Origin: Mycolicibacterium flavescens
GTDB taxonomy: Bacteria; Actinomycetota; Actinomycetes; Mycobacteriales; Mycobacteriaceae
Direction: 5' to 3'
NCBI GenBank assembly: GCA_900637135.1
Contig: LR134353.1
Coordinates: 5,084,001-5,148,000 of the forward strand
Length of the DNA stretch: 64,000 nt
Position 1 is the stretch's first letter. Every line of letters begins with the position of its first letter. The notes below the pieces were generated by a model, which saw only the letters and a list, made by a program, of their open reading frames with translations, had not been told where the DNA came from and did no database searches. A program made the translations under genes and the position numbers. Of the stretch, positions 60,444 through 64,000 are shown piece by piece.

Positions 60444-60865
60444 AACCGACACTCATCCGTTCCAGCGCGGTCTGCATCGCTGCGACACTTCTCGTCGCCG
60501 GATGCGGTGGCTCGCGCGATTCCGAACCGGAAGCGAGTCGTCCCGCCCAGTCGACCGTCGGCGCCGCCGACATGCCGGATCAACAGCGCCCACCCGATCG
60601 CCTGACCATCGACATCACGATCGAGAACGGCAACGTCGACCCCACCAACGCACAGATTCAAGGCAAGGTCGGTGAGCCGATCGTGCTGCGGGTCAACAGC
60701 GACGCGGCCGACGAGCTGCATGTGCATTCGGTGCCCGAGCACACTTTCAAGGTGGATCCCACACCTGGCCAACAGTTCCAGTTCACGGTCGACGTGCCCG
60801 GCAACGTCGAGATCGAACTGCACGACCTGAATCGCGTCATCGCGACCGTTCAAGTTCAGCAGTGA
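60440..60865 (+). CDS. cupredoxin-like lipoprotein
   Basis: A 141-aa lipoprotein with signal peptide and lipobox LVAGC. The mature domain is a beta-sandwich of cupredoxin type: LTIDITIENGNVDPTNAQIQ, GEPIVLRVNSDAADELHVHS and FTVDVPGNVEIELHD. Histidines occur in HVHSVPEHTF and ELHD, but the type I copper cysteine is missing, so it may bind another copper form or none. GTG at 60440 is coupled to both neighbours. It is probably the extracytoplasmic metal-handling partner of the flanking membrane proteins. Confidence 0.8.
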   Translation: MKPTLIRSSAVCIAATLLVAGCGGSRDSEPEASRPAQSTVGAADMPDQQRPPDRLTIDITIENGNVDPTNAQIQGKVGEPIVLRVNSDAADELHVHSVPEHTFKVDPTPGQQFQFTVDVPGNVEIELHDLNRVIATVQVQQ

Positions 60866-62193
60866 TGTCGGGGCCGTCGGTCTCCGTACTGGCGCACGGT
60901 CTCGGCGGTTCGACGGATCTGCCGATTCCGTTCACCTACGCGGTGGTCGGGGCCGCATGGGCGTTGACGTTCACCTTCGCGGTGGTGGCGCTCGCCTGGA
61001 AGAAGCCCAAGTTCGATCCGGCCAATTCCGTTCGCCCCTCGCCTCGCTGGGTGACGGCGGTGGTCGATGCGCCCGTGACCCGTTGGGCCCTGGCGCTCGG
61101 CGGGTTGGGTCTCGCGGTGTGGGTCGGTGTCGCCGCGGTCCTCGGTCCCCAAGACGCGAAGAATCCGCTACCCGGTGTGTTCTACGTGCTGCTGTGGGTG
61201 GGCCTGGTGGCGGTGTCGCTGATCATCGGGCCGGTGTGGCGGGCGATATCGCCGGTGCGGGCAGTTCTTCGGTTGTTGGGCGGGCGGTCGCTGCGCCTGA
61301 CGTACCCCGCGTGGCTGGGATACTGGCCCGCGGCCTTCGGACTGTTCGCGTTCGTCTGGCTGGAGTTGGCCAGTCCTGATCCGGGTTCGCTTGACGCCAT
61401 CCGCATTTGGCTGCTGATCTACCTCGTGGTCACGCTGGTCGGTGCGCTGGTGTGCGGTGAGCGTTGGTGTACGCGGGCCGACCCGTTCGAGATGTACAGC
61501 GTGGTGGCCTCGCGGCTCTCGCCGTTTCGCCGGGACCCCGACACGGGCCGCGTGGCGATCGGCAATCCGTTCGACCATCTCCCGTCGCTTCCGGTGCGTC
61601 CGGGCCTCGTGGTGGTCATGGCGGTGCTCTTGGGGTCGACTGCGTTCGACAGCTTTTCGGCGATGCCCGAATGGCGGAACTTCGTCGACGACCATTCTTC
61701 GTCGACGCTGACCGCCACCCTGATCAAGACCGCCGGCTTGGCGACGTTCGCAGCTGTCGTCGCGGCGACCTTCTGGCTCGCTTCGATCGCGACAGGCGGC
61801 GTGGACCGCGACCGGCGCCGCCGGTTGCCGGGGTTGATGGCGCACTCGCTGATCCCGATCGTCATCGGCTACGTGTTCGCCCACTACCTGACCTATCTGG
61901 TCGAACGCGGTCAGCAGACGATCATCCTGCTGGCCGACCCGCTGGCACGTGGGTGGAACCTGTTGTGGCTGCAGGACGCAGAGGTCAGCTACTTCTTGTC
62001 GCAACACCCTGCGGTGCTGGCGACGCTGAAGGTCGGCTTCGTCCTGGCCGGGCATGTCGCCGGTGTGGTCGCCGCGCACGACCGCGCGCTGCGCCTGCTG
62101 CCGTCGGCCCATCAGCTGACCGGGCAGCTGGCGATGATGCTGGTCATGGTCGGCTACACATTCACCGGGCTCTACCTGCTGTTCGGCGGGTAG
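60862..62193 (+). CDS. polytopic membrane protein of unknown function
   Basis: A 443-aa protein with about ten helices. It starts LAHGLGGSTDLPIPF, a pattern I recall from actinobacterial proteins auto-annotated as fenitrothion hydrolase, a label I would not trust. Notable residues include CGERWCTRADPFEM (two cysteines) and several membrane-side histidines (MAHSLIP, FAHYLTYL, LAGHVAGVVAAHDRAL). GTG at 60862 or ATG at 60865 may be used; GTG overlaps the previous stop. Co-encoded with the cupredoxin-like lipoprotein; a metal or redox role is inferred. Confidence 0.75.
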   Translation: MMSGPSVSVLAHGLGGSTDLPIPFTYAVVGAAWALTFTFAVVALAWKKPKFDPANSVRPSPRWVTAVVDAPVTRWALALGGLGLAVWVGVAAVLGPQDAKNPLPGVFYVLLWVGLVAVSLIIGPVWRAISPVRAVLRLLGGRSLRLTYPAWLGYWPAAFGLFAFVWLELASPDPGSLDAIRIWLLIYLVVTLVGALVCGERWCTRADPFEMYSVVASRLSPFRRDPDTGRVAIGNPFDHLPSLPVRPGLVVVMAVLLGSTAFDSFSAMPEWRNFVDDHSSSTLTATLIKTAGLATFAAVVAATFWLASIATGGVDRDRRRRLPGLMAHSLIPIVIGYVFAHYLTYLVERGQQTIILLADPLARGWNLLWLQDAEVSYFLSQHPAVLATLKVGFVLAGHVAGVVAAHDRALRLLPSAHQLTGQLAMMLVMVGYTFTGLYLLFGG

Positions 62194-62204
62194 CGTCGGG
62201 AGGC

Positions 62205-62756
62205 ATGAAGGCGCTCATCATCGTCGACGTGCAGAACGACTTCTGCGAGGGCGGCTCGCTGGCCGTCAGCGGCGGCACCGACGTCGCCCGCAACATCAGC
62301 CAGTTGCTCGCCGACCAGACCGAATACGCACATGTGGTGGCCACCAAGGACTTTCACATCGACCCCGGCGACCACTTCTCCGACAACCCCGACTTCGTGA
62401 CGTCCTGGCCGCGGCACTGCGTGGTCGGTACCACCGGTGCCGACTTTCATCCGCAGTTCCGGCCCGATGCGGTCGAGGCGGTCTTCACCAAGGGCGAGTA
62501 CTCGGCCGCCTACAGCGGCTTCGAGGGCAGCGACGAGGCCGGCACGACGCTGGCCGACTGGTTACGTGAACGCGGAGTCGACCAGATCGACGTGGTCGGC
62601 ATCGCGACCGACCACTGCGTGCGGGCGACGGCGGCCGACGCGGTAGCCAATGGGTTCACCACACGCGTCCTGCTCGACCTGACCGCCGGGGTCACCGCCG
62701 AGTCGACCGCCAAGGCCGTCGAAGACCTGCGCGCGGTGGGCGTCGAGATCGTCTAG
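62205..62756 (+). CDS. pncA: nicotinamidase/pyrazinamidase
   Basis: A 183-aa PncA that converts nicotinamide to nicotinate in NAD salvage and also activates pyrazinamide. All key residues are at M. tuberculosis positions: catalytic D8, K96, C138 and metal ligands D49, H51, H57, H71. The enzyme is therefore expected to be active. ATG at 62205 follows GGGAGGC; the longer upstream frame overlaps the preceding gene. Its stop shares CTAG (62753-62756) with the convergent hydratase gene. Confidence 0.96.
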   Translation: MKALIIVDVQNDFCEGGSLAVSGGTDVARNISQLLADQTEYAHVVATKDFHIDPGDHFSDNPDFVTSWPRHCVVGTTGADFHPQFRPDAVEAVFTKGEYSAAYSGFEGSDEAGTTLADWLRERGVDQIDVVGIATDHCVRATAADAVANGFTTRVLLDLTAGVTAESTAKAVEDLRAVGVEIV

Positions 62757-63574
62757 TCGCCGGCTGTCGGGTCGACCGGCTTACCCGTCCACGACGGCGC
62801 CCGGCCCTCCAGGAACGCCCGCACGCCTTCCTTGGCGTCGTCGTGTCCCATCAGCTGCAGGTGGATCTGCGTCTCGCGGGCGCCGACTTCGGACCGATCG
62901 AGGTCGTACGCGTCCCACAGCAGCCGCTTGCTGGCCGCCACCGACATCGGCGCGGTGTTGACGGCGATGTCGCGGGCGAGGTCCAACGCGGCGGGCAGCA
63001 CCTCGTCGGCGGGCAGTACCCGGCTGCCCAACCCGAGCTGCACCGCCCTCGTCCCGTCGAAAGTGGCTCCGCTCAGCAGTATTTCGGCCGCGTTGGCGAC
63101 ACCGACCAGGCGCGGAAGGATCCAGTGGGAATAGGCGTCACCGACCACTCCGCGCCGCACCTGCACGACGCCGTAGCGGCCCCCGGCGGCGAAGAACCGG
63201 ATGTCGCACTGCAGCGCCAGCGTCAGCCCCAACCCGATCGCGTGCCCGTTGACCGCTGCAATGACCGGCTTGGGCAGCGTCCACGCGGGCACATCGATAC
63301 CGGCCGCGCTGAAGCCCGAGCCCGGGGCGGCGAAGGTGGCTTCGCCGGCGGCCAGGTCGGCGCCTGCACAGAACGCAGGCGGGGTTCCGGTCAGCACGAT
63401 CACCCGCACCGCGTCGTCGCCGCCGAGCCGCCGGTAGGCGTCGGCGAGTTCGTCGCGCATGCCGTCGCCGACGGCGTTGCGCTGCCGCGGCCGGTTCAGC
63501 GTGATGGTCGCCACCCCGTCCTCGACGCCGGTCAGCAGCGTGCGGTAACCGGGCAGGTCGGGGCGGGCGGGCAC
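62753..63574 (-). CDS. enoyl-CoA hydratase/isomerase
   Basis: A 273-aa crotonase. NRPRQRNAVGDGMRDELA, TGTPPAFCAGADLA (oxyanion loop), AAVNGHAIGLGLTLALQCD and YGVVQVRRGVVGDAYSHW are present. The second oxyanion glycine is retained, but the usual catalytic glutamates are not obvious, so it may be an isomerase or another crotonase reaction. GTG at 63574 is preferred because AGGAG lies just before it; the frame upstream to 63637 is not conserved. Confidence 0.87.
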   Translation of the reverse strand: MPARPDLPGYRTLLTGVEDGVATITLNRPRQRNAVGDGMRDELADAYRRLGGDDAVRVIVLTGTPPAFCAGADLAAGEATFAAPGSGFSAAGIDVPAWTLPKPVIAAVNGHAIGLGLTLALQCDIRFFAAGGRYGVVQVRRGVVGDAYSHWILPRLVGVANAAEILLSGATFDGTRAVQLGLGSRVLPADEVLPAALDLARDIAVNTAPMSVAASKRLLWDAYDLDRSEVGARETQIHLQLMGHDDAKEGVRAFLEGRAPSWTGKPVDPTAGD

Positions 63575-63684
63575 GCGTTTCTCCTGGCTGGTGTGATGTT
63601 GGTGCGTAGTTGGTTGTGATGCTGCCGCATCGGGCACACCCGTATCGTCTCGTTGTCCGTGTGTGTCGTCGTCTGGAGTGAGAA

Positions 63685-64000
63685 TTGACCCAAGCCCCCG
63701 CCCCCCAAGCCGCGTCCCTGGAGGTCTGGCCCGGTAAGGCCTACCCGCTCGGAGCGACCTACGACGGGACGGGCACCAACTTCGCGGTGTTCAGTGAGGC
63801 CGCCGAGAAGGTCGAGTTGTGCCTGTTCGACGCCGATGGCACCGAGACCCGGATCACGCTGCCCGAGAACGACGCGTTTGTCTGGCACGGTTTCATCCCG
63901 AACATCGAGCCGGGTCAGCGGTATGGCTACCGGGTGCACGGCACCTATGACCCGCCGTCGGGTCAGCGCTGCAACCCCAACAAGCTGCTGCTCGATCCGT
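63685..64000 (+). CDS. glgX: glycogen debranching enzyme GlgX/TreX, 5' part only
   Basis: The first 105 or so residues of a glycogen debranching enzyme that hydrolyses alpha-1,6 branches. SLEVWPGKAYPLGATYDGTG, then NFAVFSEAAEKVELCLFD and YGYRVHGTYDPPSGQRCNPN are the N-terminal CBM48-type domain. TTG at 63685 is the start, preceded by GGAG; no in-frame ATG or GTG precedes it. The gene runs off the window and the catalytic domain is not visible. In M. tuberculosis treX lies with treY/treZ, which may follow. Confidence 0.88.
   Translation, partial: MTQAPAPQAASLEVWPGKAYPLGATYDGTGTNFAVFSEAAEKVELCLFDADGTETRITLPENDAFVWHGFIPNIEPGQRYGYRVHGTYDPPSGQRCNPNKLLLDP

Noticed and set aside
1..64000. tRNA, rRNA, CRISPR arrays, insertion sequences or prophage
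   Set aside because: None recognised by eye: no cloverleaf-like sequence, transposase motifs, spaced repeats or integrase were found.

Overview
The window is high-GC mycobacterial chromosome, most likely from a fast-growing Mycobacterium/Mycolicibacterium. The evidence is MmpL3 and MmpL11, Zmp1, a GTP-type PEP carboxykinase, RicR, PncA with Mtb-like numbering, ESX-type substrates, GTG/TTG starts and many GTGA/ATGA overlaps. From memory, much of 2.7-53 kb follows the M. tuberculosis Rv0187-Rv0221 order in reverse: Rv0221, lipC, lipW, Rv0216, fadE3, fadD4, pckA, Rv0210, Rv0209, trmB, Rv0207c, mmpL3, Rv0205, Rv0204c, a Rv0203-type haem protein, mmpL11, Rv0201c, omamB, omamA, zmp1, the Rv0192 L,D-transpeptidase, ricR, ilvD and the Rv0187 methyltransferase. 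Accessory insertions interrupt this backbone.

Region by region. 0-17 kb is lipid and acyl-CoA metabolism: two LipC-like hydrolases, a WS/DGAT, a double-domain acyl-CoA dehydrogenase, a double-hotdog hydratase, a family III CoA transferase, fadE3 with a GntR regulator, and fadD4 with an enoyl-CoA hydratase. Embedded at 6.3-8.2 kb is a four-gene minus-strand cassette (hemerythrin, [3Fe-4S] ferredoxin, Cys-containing HTH regulator, membrane protein) behind a perfect palindrome. 17-26 kb holds a class III cyclase fused to an NTPase, pckA, a dynamin-like GTPase pair, trmB and an NYN-domain protein. 26-44 kb is cell-envelope biology: mmpL3 (with an inserted DUF4190-like domain), an AI-2E-family exporter, an LPG-flippase-like protein, an M23-like lipoprotein, two haem-binding secreted proteins, mmpL11, omamA/omamB, a glycosyltransferase, zmp1 and an L,D-transpeptidase.

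44.7-48 kb contains a copper module, ricR with a DUF305 lipoprotein behind a RicR-type box, next to ilvD. 47.8-52.3 kb is a probable aromatic or polyketide catabolic locus: bicovalent FAD oxidase, PhlG-like C-C hydrolase, SRPBCC protein and two 4-Cys secreted proteins, with a divergent IclR regulator. 53.2-57 kb is a three-gene cassette of ESX-type substrates and a membrane-anchored duplicated-domain protein, partly of lower GC. 57-62.2 kb has a zinc alcohol dehydrogenase and a tightly overlapped operon of two polytopic membrane proteins, a 56-aa membrane protein and a cupredoxin-like lipoprotein. The window ends with pncA, an enoyl-CoA hydratase and the start of glgX.

The best candidates for undescribed biology are the DUF4190 insertion in MmpL3, the ESX-type cassette, the hemerythrin/ferredoxin/regulator operon and the cupredoxin/membrane operon. 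No tRNA, rRNA, CRISPR or insertion sequence was recognised. All statements rest on reading the sequence and recalled family knowledge; no database search was run.
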